This document shows, in pieces, positions 25,937-35,192 of a stretch of 64,000 nucleotides of DNA (within the stretch, counting starts at the first letter, position 1; every line of letters starts with the position of its first letter). The notes under the pieces are model-generated. The model was not told the origin of the DNA. It did no database searches and saw nothing but the letters and a program-made list of their open reading frames with translations. The position numbers were made by a program, and so were the translations under genes. The DNA is taken from NCBI RefSeq assembly GCF_036013645.1, contig NZ_CP107869.1, forward strand, positions 5,890,001 to 5,954,000, read 5' to 3'. The DNA is from Streptomyces sp. NBC_00490 (GTDB lineage Bacteria > Actinomycetota > Actinomycetes > Streptomycetales > Streptomycetaceae).

Positions 25937-26622
25937 GCCGACCGCCTCCGGCCGAAGACCAACAGTCCCGCCAGGGCCAGCAGCACGGGGACGCCCGCCG
26001 GGGCGACGGGAGCCAGGGCCAGCGCCACGCAGGCGCCGAGCACCGCGGATCGTCGTACGGCCGCGTCCCTGCGCAGCGCGGGCAGCACCAGGGCGACGAG
26101 GACGGCGGGGAAGGCCGCGTCCAGGCCGTAGCGGGCCGTGTCGCCGAGGGCGTCGCCGGCGAGGGCGCCGGCCAGGACACCGATGTTCCACACGGCGAAC
26201 AGGCCGAGCCCCGAGACCCAGAACGCCGTACGGCGTCGTACCGGATCGCTCTGGGCGAGGGCGAAGGCGACCGTCTCGTCGGTGACGAGGTGCGCCCCGA
26301 CGAGCCGGGCCAGCCGGCCCTCGCCGAGGGTGTCGGCCACGGCGAGGCTGAAGGCCGCCGTGCGGGTGTTCAGGAGCAGACCGGTCGCCGCCGCGGCGAG
26401 CGGGCCGCCACCGGCGAGCAGCACACCGACCGCGCTGAACTGGGCGGAGCCCGCGTAGACGACGAGGGACATCACCACCGGCACCCACACCGGCAACCCG
26501 CCGGCGACGGCGATCGCGCCGAAGGAGACGCCGACGACGCCGCTGGCGAGCCAGACGAGGGAGGCGTCCCGGACCAGATCCGGGGCGAAGGGGAAGCGCG
26601 GTGTTCGCTCTGCCGTACGCAT
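25933..26622 (-). CDS. azlC: AzlC-family branched-chain amino acid exporter, large subunit
   Basis: 229 residues, about six or seven membrane helices. Family motifs: GVSFGAIAVAGGLP, YAGSAQFSAVGVLLAGG, LLLNTRTAAFSL and HLVTDETVAFAL. It is divergent from a cupin/HTH regulator across a 68-bp interval that contains a palindrome, so the exporter is probably controlled by that regulator. Confidence 0.9.
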   Translation of the reverse strand: MRTAERTPRFPFAPDLVRDASLVWLASGVVGVSFGAIAVAGGLPVWVPVVMSLVVYAGSAQFSAVGVLLAGGGPLAAAATGLLLNTRTAAFSLAVADTLGEGRLARLVGAHLVTDETVAFALAQSDPVRRRTAFWVSGLGLFAVWNIGVLAGALAGDALGDTARYGLDAAFPAVLVALVLPALRRDAAVRRSAVLGACVALALAPVAPAGVPVLLALAGLLVFGRRRSA

Positions 26623-26649
26623 GTTCTCTACAGTGGACAGGAGAGGCCT

Positions 26650-26667
26650 CGTTCGTCAAGGCGAACG
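26650..26667. promoter_or_regulatory. Palindromic operator between azlC and the cupin regulator
   Basis: CGTTCG-TCAAGG-CGAACG, perfect 6-bp arms. A further TTCG half-site lies at 26669-26672 and GCGAAC at 26682. Spaced half-sites between divergent starts (26622 and 26691) suit an HTH-cupin dimer controlling both directions. Confidence 0.55.
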
Positions 26668-26690
26668 TTCGTACCGATGGAGCGAACAGC

Positions 26691-27260
26691 ATGTCCGACA
26701 GCCAGCCGCCCGCCCGACTGCCCCTGGAGTGGATCGCCGCCTCGCTGCGGCGGGAACGCGCCCGCGTCGGGCTCTCGCTGTCCGAGCTCGCCAAACGGGC
26801 CGGGATCGCGAAGTCGACCTTGTCGCAGCTGGAGGGGGGCGGCGGGAACCCGAGCGTGGAGACGCTGTGGGCGCTGGCGGTGGCGCTGGGGGTCCCGTTC
26901 AGTGCCCTGGTGGAGCCGCCGGCGCCGTCGGTGCAGGTCATCCGGGCGGGGCAGGGACCGTCGGTGGCGTCCGAGCAGGCGAACTACGTCGGCGCGCTGC
27001 TCTCCTCCAGTCCGCCCGGAGCGCGGCGGGACATCTACCGGATCACCGCGGAGCCCGGCGCGGCCCGTGACTCGGAGCCGCACATCCCCGGTTCGGTCGA
27101 ACACCTGATCGTGAGCACCGGTCGGGTCAAGGCGGGGCCGAAGGGCGAGGAGGTCGAGCTGGAGCCCGGGGACTACATGGCGTATCGCGGGGATGTGGCG
27201 CACTCCTATGAGGCGCTGCTGCCCGGGACGACGTTCGTGCTGGTCATGCAGCACATGTAG
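26691..27260 (+). CDS. XRE-family regulator with C-terminal cupin domain
   Basis: 189 residues. Residues 11-70 are the XRE HTH (LSLSELAKRAGIAKSTLSQL then NPSVETLWALA). Residues 90-185 form a cupin (EPHIPGSVEHLIVSTGRVK, ELEPGDYMAYRGDVAHSYEA), a small-molecule sensor. This type of regulator is commonly found beside azlCD. ATG 26691 is preferred over an upstream frame that would read through the operator. It ends before a bidirectional terminator. Confidence 0.9.
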   Translation: MSDSQPPARLPLEWIAASLRRERARVGLSLSELAKRAGIAKSTLSQLEGGGGNPSVETLWALAVALGVPFSALVEPPAPSVQVIRAGQGPSVASEQANYVGALLSSSPPGARRDIYRITAEPGAARDSEPHIPGSVEHLIVSTGRVKAGPKGEEVELEPGDYMAYRGDVAHSYEALLPGTTFVLVMQHM

Positions 27261-27269
27261 GAAAAGGCA

Positions 27270-27302
27270 GGAGCCCCGTTACCTTGCGGCACGGGGCTCC
27301 TT
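27270..27302. terminator. Bidirectional hairpin terminator
   Basis: GGAGCCCCGT (27270-27279) pairs with ACGGGGCTCC (27291-27300); the stem sits between the convergent regulator and cold-shock genes, with TT after it on the plus strand. Confidence 0.75.
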
Positions 27303-27341
27303 GGGTACTGCACTCAGGTCCGGATCAGAGACTCAGGAGTC

Positions 27342-27545
27342 TCAGACGGGGGTGACGTTCTCCGCCTGCGGGCCCTTCGGGCCCTGGGTCACGTCGAAGG
27401 AGACCTGCTGGTTCTCCTCCAGCGAACGGAAACCGCTCGCGTTGATGGCGGAGTAGTGGACGAAGACGTCCGGGCCGCCGCCCTCCTGGGCGATAAAGCC
27501 AAAGCCCTTTTCGGCGTTGAACCACTTCACGGTTCCGGTAGCCAT
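27342..27545 (-). CDS. Cold-shock protein (CspA family)
   Basis: 67 residues, one OB fold. RNA-binding motifs RNP1 (KGFGFI, residues 13-18) and RNP2 (VFVHYSAI, near 28-35) are intact. Csp proteins melt RNA secondary structure and are RNA chaperones. ATG 27543-27545 follows AAGGAGGGCTT, a strong ribosome-binding site. A leader of about 150 nt precedes it (promoter at 27701-27728), as is common for csp genes whose leader folds with temperature. Confidence 0.96.
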   Translation of the reverse strand: MATGTVKWFNAEKGFGFIAQEGGGPDVFVHYSAINASGFRSLEENQQVSFDVTQGPKGPQAENVTPV

Positions 27546-27643
27546 AAGCCCTCCTTGGGCCCAAAGGGTTGCCCTGCTCCAGAACCTGCAAGTGTGAAAC
27601 GGTGCTGCACAACTGCATACTTCTGAATACGACTAGAGCCCGC

Positions 27644-27716
27644 GGTCACATGCTCCGCAGGCTCTGTACTGCAAGGGAAACCAAACTGCAACTTGCGGCG
27701 AGCCTAGCATGTGACC
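27644..27716. repeat. Large inverted repeat overlapping the csp promoter
   Basis: GGTCACATGCT at 27644-27654 and AGCATGTGACC at 27706-27716 are perfect 11-bp complements 51 nt apart; a shorter inner pair GGCTC/GAGCC extends the structure. One arm covers the csp -10/spacer and the other lies in the leader, so it may be a paired protein-binding site or fold in a longer transcript. Confidence 0.6.
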
Positions 27717-27728
27717 AGCCGAAAGCAA
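27701..27728 (-). promoter_or_regulatory. Probable promoter of the cold-shock gene
   Basis: On the minus strand TTGCTT (27728-27723), 16 bases, TAGGCT (27706-27701). Expected start near 27694, giving an untranslated leader of about 149 nt. Confidence 0.6.
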
Positions 27729-27818
27729 CAGAGGCCAAGATCACGTCACCCGGACGTTTGATCTCGCTCGTGTCGGGTTGACGGTGGGGGTGCCCATCGT
27801 ACGGCAGCCAACAGGGTC

Positions 27819-28679
<861 letters not shown>

Positions 28680-28763
28680 ATCGTCGGCGGTGGCCAAAAA
28701 CCGTGCGTCGAACGCCAGTTGGGATACAGTCCCCGCTGACCGATCTACCACGGGGAGGAACAC

Positions 28764-29192
28764 GTGCGCCGTCACATCGTCGCGCTCCTGGCCGCCACCG
28801 CCACCGCCGCCGCACTCGGCGTCGCAGGGGCGCCCTCGGCTTCGGCCGCCGCACTGGTGAAGAGCTGCTCCACATCGGACGGCGGAGCCAGCGGTGGCAT
28901 GCAGTGGGACTGGAACAGCAAGAAGAGCATGGATGTCGCGCTGATCCTGGCCGACACCGAGGCGGACAGCAACTGGGTCCGCATCCGCCTCGACATCACC
29001 ACCGGCGAGGGCAACCGCTACACCTACAAGTGGCGCGAACTCCGCGACGGCAACGGCTCCAACAAGACCTGGACGACCACCGCCACGCACGACGACGGCA
29101 TCGTCAGTGCGCGTGTCCAGGTCGAGGACGTGCACGGGACGAGCCCGCAGTCGACGTGTTACAGCGGCAAGGCGTACAACTCGTACTACTAG
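28764..29192 (+). CDS. Small secreted protein of unknown function
   Basis: 142 residues. A Sec signal peptide is clear (MRRHIVALLAATATAAALGV, cleavage near ASAA-AL about residue 28). The mature part has two cysteines near its two ends (SCSTSDGG and STCYSG), probably one disulfide, and alternating beta-like segments (NWVRIRLDITTGEGNRYTY). GTG 28764 follows GGGGAGGAACAC. I do not recognise a family. It ends at a good terminator. Confidence 0.8.
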   Translation: MRRHIVALLAATATAAALGVAGAPSASAAALVKSCSTSDGGASGGMQWDWNSKKSMDVALILADTEADSNWVRIRLDITTGEGNRYTYKWRELRDGNGSNKTWTTTATHDDGIVSARVQVEDVHGTSPQSTCYSGKAYNSYY

Positions 29193-29208
29193 GGCACGGA
29201 TTGCGTGA

Positions 29209-29241
29209 GGACGGGCCTCGGCGTGATGCCGGGGCCCGTCC
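29209..29241 (+). terminator. Hairpin terminator after the secreted protein gene
   Basis: GGACGGGCC (29209-29217) pairs with GGCCCGTCC (29233-29241); an inner CGGC/GCCG extends the stem. Confidence 0.7.
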
Positions 29242-29272
29242 GCTTTCCACTGCCCTCGGGCGTTTGGAGACA

Positions 29273-29771
29273 TTGCAGCCGGACGACCCGCGGGGGCTGG
29301 GGAGTTACCGCAGGCTGCGGCGGCTCGGGGCCGGTGGCATGGGGCGGGTCCACCTCGCCCGTACGCCCGGTGGCCGGACCGTCGCCGTGAAGGACGTCCG
29401 CCCGGATCTGGCGGCGGACGCCGACTTCCGGAGCCGGTTCCGTCATGGGTCGAGATAGCGAAGGCCGTCTCCGGCCGCTACACCGCTCCCGTCGTGGACG
29501 CCGACCCCGAGGCGCGACTGCCGTGGCTGGCGACGTCGTACGTGCTCGGCCCGGACCTCACGGACGTGGTCGCCGCGCACGGAGCGCTGCCCGAGCGGAC
29601 CGTGCGCGCGCTGGCCGCGGGGCTCGCCGCGGCCCTTCAGGAGATCCACGCGGCGGGTCTGATCCACCGCGACCTCAAGCCTTCTGGGGCGAGCCGTGGC
29701 AGGTAGCCCTCGCCGGCAACCGACTGCTGGTGTCGAACGGACCGGAGTTCTACGCGCTGGCGGCAGTCTGA
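29273..29771 (+). pseudogene. Ser/Thr protein kinase (PQQ-propeller type) remnant
   Basis: From about 29273 the translation reads the kinase glycine loop LRRLGAGGMGRVHLARTPGG and VAVKDVRP. Near 29440-29455 a one-base deletion shifts the frame, after which kinase sequence resumes (IAKAVSGRYTAPVVDADPEA through LIHRDLKP). At about 29690 the catalytic loop is joined in a third frame to the tail of a PQQ-type beta-propeller (LAGNRLLVSNGPEFYALAAV). More than half of the expected gene (about 600-700 residues), including the DFG loop and membrane segment, is deleted. It cannot encode an active kinase. Confidence 0.85.
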
Positions 29772-29775
29772 GAAA

Positions 29776-29818
29776 CCGAAAGGGCCGCGGGACGGGGATG
29801 CATCCCGAGGTCCTTTCG
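29776..29818. terminator. Hairpin between the kinase remnant and the EccC gene end
   Basis: GAAAGG and CCTTTC arms enclose the palindrome GGGATGCATCCC; it suits termination from both sides. Confidence 0.55.
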
Positions 29819-29850
29819 CGTTTCCGGTTTCCGGTCCGCTACATCTACCT

Positions 29851-32800
29851 CTACATCGGCGTCGTGACGGTCAGGTGCTCCCCGGTGCCCAGGTGCAGCA
29901 TGCCCTTGCCCGGGGTGATCTGGCCGCCGACCATGCTCCGGTTCGTGCGGATGCCGATCAGCTCGCCCGCCGAACTGTCCTGCGGGGACAGCAGGATGCC
30001 GCGGCGGGCCTTCTTCATGTCGACCTGCCAGCCGGAGAAGCCGTCACAGATCTCCTCCTCGTCACCGGCGATGACGACGGCGAGGCCCTCCTCGACACCG
30101 CGCTCCACGATGCGCTTGAAGATGTCCTCGGCGTCGCAGTCGTCGTGCACCTCCGCGTCGTCGACGAGGGTGACGATCGGCTGCTCGGGGCTGGCCGAGC
30201 CGATGAGCTCCTCCATCTCGTCCTCGTCGATGTCCCGGCCCGTGAAGACCTTCAGGACACCTTCCTGCCCCTCCAGTTCACGCAGCGGGGACGGACGCGG
30301 GGCGGCGAGGATCAGCCGTACGCCCTGGGCGAGACAGGACCGCGCGATGTTCAGCAGCACCGTGCTGCGTCCGGACTTCGCGGGGCCGCCGATCACGAAC
30401 GCCGGGACGCCCTGGGAGAGATCGGGGCCGAAGGCGGTCAGCTCGTCGCCGCCGACACCCACCAGGGACCAGAGCGGCGAGGCGCTCGTCGCCGGGTCGC
30501 GCATCGCCCAGGCGTCGGCGAAGGAGATCCGGCTGGGCAGCACGTCCACCCGGAACGGGCGGCGCGAGCGCGGCAGTTCGGCGTCCCGCGCGGCCGCGGC
30601 CTCGCCGATCGCGACGAGCGCCGCGGCCTGGCCCTGACCGGTGGTGTCCTCGGCCAGCAGCGCGAACTGGGTCTCCGTGGCCGTCTCGCTGGCGTACCCG
30701 CGGCCGGGCGGGATCTCCTCGGGGATCTTGCGGGCGTTGATGTCCAGCATCGAGAAGTCGCCGCGGTCCGCCAGCCGCAGACCGTACTTGTCCTCGGTCA
30801 GCGAGGAGATCCGCCCCGTCAGCAGCTGGCGGTCGCCGGTGATCACCAGATGCAGGCCGACGCTCGCGCCCTCCCGCATCAGCGCCATCACCTGGTCGGT
30901 GAGGTCACCGTGGTTGTACTCGCCGAGGGTGGGCAGCCAGCCCTCCCAGCGGTCGAGCAGCACCACGATGTGCGGCAGCCGCTCGTCCTCGGCGGCGAAC
31001 GAACGCTGCTCGCCGATGTCGGCGTAACCCTTCTCCGCCAACAGCTCCTGGCGTCGGTTGAGTTCACCGGTCAGCCGGCTGAAGAGCCGGATGACGCGCT
31101 CCTGCTGGTTACGGCTGACCACCGCACCGCAGTGCGGCAGGCTGGTCAGCGCGTTCAGGGCGCCGTTTCCGCAGTCGATGCCGTACAGATGGACATCGGC
31201 GCTGGACAGCGTGCGGGCCAGGGAACCGGCGATCGTCCGCAGCACCTGCGAGCGGCCGCTGCGCGGGGCGCCGGCGACCAGCAGGTGCCCGAAGGTGGAG
31301 AAGTCGACGACGACCGGGCGGCGGGCCTGGTCGGACGGCAGGTCCTCGATACCGTACGGCGCCGCCGGCAGCGACCCCCGGCCCTGCACCGCGGGAATCT
31401 CGTCCAGCAGCAGCATCTCGTCCAGAGCGGGCAGCCACGGGGAGTGCTGGGCCGGGATGCCCAGCGCCTGGTTGGCCTCCCTTACGGCGTCCACCAGCAC
31501 CTTGAGGTCGGTGATCTCGTCGTCCTCACGCGCCTCGGACTTGGGCTTGCTGAGCCCGGCCCGGCCCAGGTCCTGCCAGGCCAGCTGACCGGCCCACGGC
31601 GCGAGCGCGGCGGGATCGGCGGCACCCGGACGGCGGCCACCGACACGGCCCGACTGGAAGGGGACGAGGGAGGCGTGGCCGAGCCGGACGTACGCGCGAC
31701 CGGGGGTGCTCTTGGCGATGTGCCCGGCGTCGGGCGCGTCGATGACGTCGGTCGACTCACCGGCGTCGGTCACGCGCAGCGCGATCCGCAGGTTGGTGTT
31801 GGCGCGGATCTCGGGCGACACGACACCGCTGGGCCGCTGGGTGGCCAGCAGGAGGTGGATGCCGAGAGAACGGCCTCGCTGGGCGATGTTGACCAGGCCG
31901 GTGACGAAGTCGGGCAGGTCACGGACCATGGACGCGAACTCGTCGATGACGATGAGCAGTCGGGGCACATGCGCGTGGGACGGGTCCCGGCGCACCAGGT
32001 CCTGGTAGTCCTCGATGTCCTTGGCGTCGGCGGCGGCGAGGATGTGCTCGCGCCGCTTCAGCTCCGCGCCCAGCGACTCCAGGGCACGCTCGACGAGATG
32101 GGCGTCGAGGTCGGTGACCATGCCGACGGTGTGCGGGAGCTTGACGCAGTCCTTGAACGCGGATCCGCCCTTGTAGTCGACGAGGACGAACGTCATGTTC
32201 TCGGGGGTGTTGGCGACCGCGAGCGCGGCCACGATCGTCTGCAGCAGCTCCGACTTACCGGAACCGGTCGTACCGGCGATGAGTCCGTGCGGGCCGTCGC
32301 GCCGCAGGTCGATGCCGAAGGGACCGTCGTACGACTCGCCGATGACCGCCATGGTGGACTGCCCGCCCATGCGCCAGCGCGCGGCGATGTCGTCACGCGT
32401 CGGCGGCTCCAGCTGGAGCACGTCGAGGAGCCGGCTGGAGGACGGGAGCGCGGAGTCCTCGGTCTCGCCGCTGATGTCCCGCAGCGGCGACAGCGACCGG
32501 GACAGCCGTGCGCACCAGGCGGCGGAGACGAAGTCGGGCCGGACGTCGGTCCTGCGGCGGGAGCCGGTCTGCTCGACCCGCAGCCGCAGTTCGAGAGCCT
32601 GCTCGGTGTCCTGCCGGTCCTGCCGGGCGCCCTGGTGCCAGGCCTGGAAGGAGGGGAAGCCGCCGGCCGCGGTCTGCGGCACGCCCATCACCGACGCGGC
32701 GGCGGTCTCCTCGAGGCGCCGCGGCTCGGCGACGACGTACGCCTGGCACTCGCCGGGCAGGAACCGCTCCTCCTCGTCCAGACAGATCGCGTAGATGGCC

Positions 32801-34458
32801 ACGGCCGGGCCCTCCCGCAGCAGCCGTACGACACCCGGCATCGACCGCAGCCGCCGCGACCCGTCCCATACGACGACAATGTCGGGGTCGGAGAACGCGG
32901 GACCGCCGCCGCTGCTGTTGTTCTCCTTGAGGGCCTTCTGCCGGGCGTCGAGCAGCTGGGTCAGCTCGCCGACGCGCGCGCCGACGGTCTCGGCGTCCGT
33001 CCCGATCAGGACGTTGACGTCCTGGCCGCTCGCCGGGCGGGCGTGCGGCAGCCAGCGCACCCAGTCCCAGCGCGGGTGCGCCTCGTTCTCGGTGAGCACA
33101 TAGAACTGCACGTCCATCGGGCTGTGCAGCACGGCGGTCTGGGCGACGGCCCACCGCCCGAGCGCCTGGGCGGAGTCACCGGGCCCGGCGATACCGACGA
33201 CCCCGAGGTCCCGCAGCGGCAGCGCGACGGGCGAGTCCTGGATCTTCCAGGTGACCTGACGCTTGTGCTCGTCCTGCTCGGGGTCGTCGAGGACGACCTC
33301 GGAGCGGACCCGGCCGGTGCCCACGCGCAGGAGCAGATGGTCGGCGTCGGTGCGCCGCCGCTCCCACAGCCGGGTACGCGGCCCGGTGCCGAAGGCCAGC
33401 ACGGCGGCCGGGTCGGGGATGTCCCTGCGCCGGTCGAGCCGCTCCAGACGCAGCGCGTCCTCGGCGTCCTTCTCGATCCGCTCCTTGGTCTCCTTGTACT
33501 CCTTGACCTGCTTCGCATGGGACTTGCGCCCGTGCTTCTTGTCCATGAAGTAGTTGCCGAAGAGCATCAGAGGGCTCATCAGCGCCATGATCATGTAGTA
33601 CCAGCGGCCGAAGATCATGACCGAGACCACGGCACCGACCAGCGGGAACAGCGCCATCAGCCAGGGCAGCGGCCGAGCCTCGTACTCCCTGGGCGGAGAG
33701 GGCAGCCGGAACTGTGTCTTGCGCTCCGCCGGGCGCAGCCGAGGAGGCCGGTTGTAGTCGAGCCCGGCGCCGTCCTCCGACCACTTCAGGGCCGCGTTCG
33801 GCGGACTGTAGCCGTCGATCTCCAACAGGGTGTTGCCGAGGGCGAGTTGGGACCCGAGGGGCCAGGAGCCGCCGTCGAAGTCCTCCCCGTCGAGACGGGG
33901 ACGGTCGCCGTCGTTGTCTTCGGCTTCGTCCTTCTTCTTGGACGCGTCCTTCTTGTCGACGCCGTGCAGGGTGACATCGCACGTGCCGTCGATGGCGATG
34001 GACAAGGTGGCCGCGCGCGCGGCGAGTTCGGGATCCTCGATCCGCAAGGTCGCGGCCGGACCGCTGCCGATGTCGTACCGCCCCACGCCGAGCCGGTGCA
34101 CGGCGCCCGCGGCAGGGCCGCCGGCCACCCGGAACTCGACGATCCCCGTCGGCTCACCGAGCAGACAGCCGGCCGGGTCGTGCAGGCTGACGACGGCGCC
34201 CTCGCGCAGCGCGGAACCGACGATGTTCGCGGCGGGGTCGAGGGGGTAGCCGTCGACGTACGCCAGCGGTGCGCCCCCGGGGTTCGCCTGCCCGCCGACG
34301 TGTCCGCCGATGGGGATGATCTGCGCGCCGCCGTCGAGACCGACGTGTCGCGCCAGCTCCCGGGTGATGTCGCCGACCGACGACTCCGGATCGGCGTCGA
34401 GCACCACGTCGGCGCTGGCCCCGCCGATCGGGTCGACGACGGTCAGACTCAGGCGCAC
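29851..34458 (-). CDS. FHA-domain FtsK/SpoIIIE ATPase, EccC/EssC-like type VII secretion motor
   Basis: 1535 residues. N-terminal ubiquitin-like and FHA-like beta domains (about 1-240, with an acidic low-complexity insert near 165-185) are followed by two membrane helices (about 265-315). Three P-loop modules follow: Walker A GTTGSGKS (729-736) is canonical, while modules 2 (GAPRSGRS, 1063-1070) and 3 (GGPAKSGRS, 1357-1365) have Arg in place of the catalytic Lys. VDYKGGSAF and LLIVIDEFASMV are typical of EccC/EssC module 1. These ATPases pull WXG100 proteins through the membrane. FHA domains at the start resemble Firmicutes EssC rather than mycobacterial EccC. No EccB, EccD, EccE or mycosin gene is nearby. 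GTG start follows AGGAGGAC. It is divergent from the WXG-like operon at 34766. Confidence 0.92.
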   Translation of the reverse strand: MRLSLTVVDPIGGASADVVLDADPESSVGDITRELARHVGLDGGAQIIPIGGHVGGQANPGGAPLAYVDGYPLDPAANIVGSALREGAVVSLHDPAGCLLGEPTGIVEFRVAGGPAAGAVHRLGVGRYDIGSGPAATLRIEDPELAARAATLSIAIDGTCDVTLHGVDKKDASKKKDEAEDNDGDRPRLDGEDFDGGSWPLGSQLALGNTLLEIDGYSPPNAALKWSEDGAGLDYNRPPRLRPAERKTQFRLPSPPREYEARPLPWLMALFPLVGAVVSVMIFGRWYYMIMALMSPLMLFGNYFMDKKHGRKSHAKQVKEYKETKERIEKDAEDALRLERLDRRRDIPDPAAVLAFGTGPRTRLWERRRTDADHLLLRVGTGRVRSEVVLDDPEQDEHKRQVTWKIQDSPVALPLRDLGVVGIAGPGDSAQALGRWAVAQTAVLHSPMDVQFYVLTENEAHPRWDWVRWLPHARPASGQDVNVLIGTDAETVGARVGELTQLLDARQKALKENNSSGGGPAFSDPDIVVVWDGSRRLRSMPGVVRLLREGPAVAIYAICLDEEERFLPGECQAYVVAEPRRLEETAAASVMGVPQTAAGGFPSFQAWHQGARQDRQDTEQALELRLRVEQTGSRRRTDVRPDFVSAAWCARLSRSLSPLRDISGETEDSALPSSSRLLDVLQLEPPTRDDIAARWRMGGQSTMAVIGESYDGPFGIDLRRDGPHGLIAGTTGSGKSELLQTIVAALAVANTPENMTFVLVDYKGGSAFKDCVKLPHTVGMVTDLDAHLVERALESLGAELKRREHILAAADAKDIEDYQDLVRRDPSHAHVPRLLIVIDEFASMVRDLPDFVTGLVNIAQRGRSLGIHLLLATQRPSGVVSPEIRANTNLRIALRVTDAGESTDVIDAPDAGHIAKSTPGRAYVRLGHASLVPFQSGRVGGRRPGAADPAALAPWAGQLAWQDLGRAGLSKPKSEAREDDEITDLKVLVDAVREANQALGIPAQHSPWLPALDEMLLLDEIPAVQGRGSLPAAPYGIEDLPSDQARRPVVVDFSTFGHLLVAGAPRSGRSQVLRTIAGSLARTLSSADVHLYGIDCGNGALNALTSLPHCGAVVSRNQQERVIRLFSRLTGELNRRQELLAEKGYADIGEQRSFAAEDERLPHIVVLLDRWEGWLPTLGEYNHGDLTDQVMALMREGASVGLHLVITGDRQLLTGRISSLTEDKYGLRLADRGDFSMLDINARKIPEEIPPGRGYASETATETQFALLAEDTTGQGQAAALVAIGEAAAARDAELPRSRRPFRVDVLPSRISFADAWAMRDPATSASPLWSLVGVGGDELTAFGPDLSQGVPAFVIGGPAKSGRSTVLLNIARSCLAQGVRLILAAPRPSPLRELEGQEGVLKVFTGRDIDEDEMEELIGSASPEQPIVTLVDDAEVHDDCDAEDIFKRIVERGVEEGLAVVIAGDEEEICDGFSGWQVDMKKARRGILLSPQDSSAGELIGIRTNRSMVGGQITPGKGMLHLGTGEHLTVTTPM

Positions 34459-34765
34459 GTTCGTCCTCCTCGCTGGGCTGAGGCCGCCCCCGCAACGCTG
34501 AACACAAGGTGAGTGAACACAGTGGGAGTGACCTTAACCGGCGCTCCTTTCCCCTGCGCAACGGGCTGCACACGGGCTTCACAGGACTGGAACGCTCCCG
34601 GGATGTGCAGTGGTTCACGCTTCTGTTGCCGGACGTCCCTGTCATCCCAACAGCCCCACCCGTAAGATCTTTGCTCATGCGGACGGCCGGTGATGTCCGG
34701 CCCGATCGCATCAGTCAAGCCACGGGGATGGCCCTGCGGCGACCGCAACGGGAGGGAGAGCCGTC
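34459..34765. promoter_or_regulatory. Divergent promoter region between the EccC-like gene and the WXG-like operon
   Basis: 307 bp, no gene. TAAGAT at 34663-34668 is a plausible -10 for the plus-strand operon (weak TGTCAT 17 bp upstream as -35), leaving a leader of about 90 nt. GGGAGGGAGAGCC before ATG 34766 is the ribosome-binding site. The minus-strand promoter was not identified. Confidence 0.4.
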
Positions 34766-35065
34766 ATGGCCAAGGACACAGACCTTACTTATTCCGAGAT
34801 GGAGAAGAAGGCCAACGACCTCATCAAGGCGATGGGCGACATGGAAGACATGTTGAAGTCCATCGAAAAGGGTGTCGAGGAGCTCGTCGCCAACGGCTTC
34901 ACCACCACGAAGGCCTCCGGCGCCTACGACGAGTCCATCAAGGACTTCACCAAGGGCGCGGCGAAGACCGTCAAGGGTCTGGAGGGTCTGTCCAAGTTCC
35001 TCACCAACGCGAAGAAGGCGTACGAGGACCTGGACGACCAGCTGGCGAAGAGCGCCAAGGGCTGA
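34766..35065 (+). CDS. WXG100-like small helical protein (no WXG motif)
   Basis: 99 residues, almost entirely helical, with the size and hairpin layout of ESAT-6/WXG100 proteins: helix 1 about 10-45, a turn at NGFTTTKASGAYDES, helix 2 to about 95 ending YEDLDDQLAKSAKG. The W-x-G of the turn is absent. No signal peptide. Position at the head of the operon beside an EccC-like ATPase supports a secreted substrate or chaperone role (inference). A strong hairpin follows at 35086-35123 and may raise its level over downstream genes. Confidence 0.8.
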   Translation: MAKDTDLTYSEMEKKANDLIKAMGDMEDMLKSIEKGVEELVANGFTTTKASGAYDESIKDFTKGAAKTVKGLEGLSKFLTNAKKAYEDLDDQLAKSAKG

Positions 35066-35085
35066 ACCCGCCACGGGCGGCACAC

Positions 35086-35123
35086 CCCGGTGCGACGGGA
35101 CATGAACGTCCTGTCGCACCGGG
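35086..35123 (+). terminator. Strong intra-operon hairpin (partial terminator or processing site)
   Basis: A 16-bp stem (35086-35101 with 35108-35123), one G-T wobble, loop ATGAAC. It lies between the first and second WXG-like genes and has no long T-run, so partial readthrough is likely. Confidence 0.7.
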
Positions 35124-35192
35124 CTGTCTGTCGCCGGGCAGTTTTCAACGGGGTGCCGGCTCGGGCCGGCGGATCGACATGATGGGGGCGCC

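Noticed and set aside
29875-34512. Long open frame antisense to the EccC-like gene
   Set aside because: No domains and shadow composition; the minus strand encodes clear FtsK/SpoIIIE modules.
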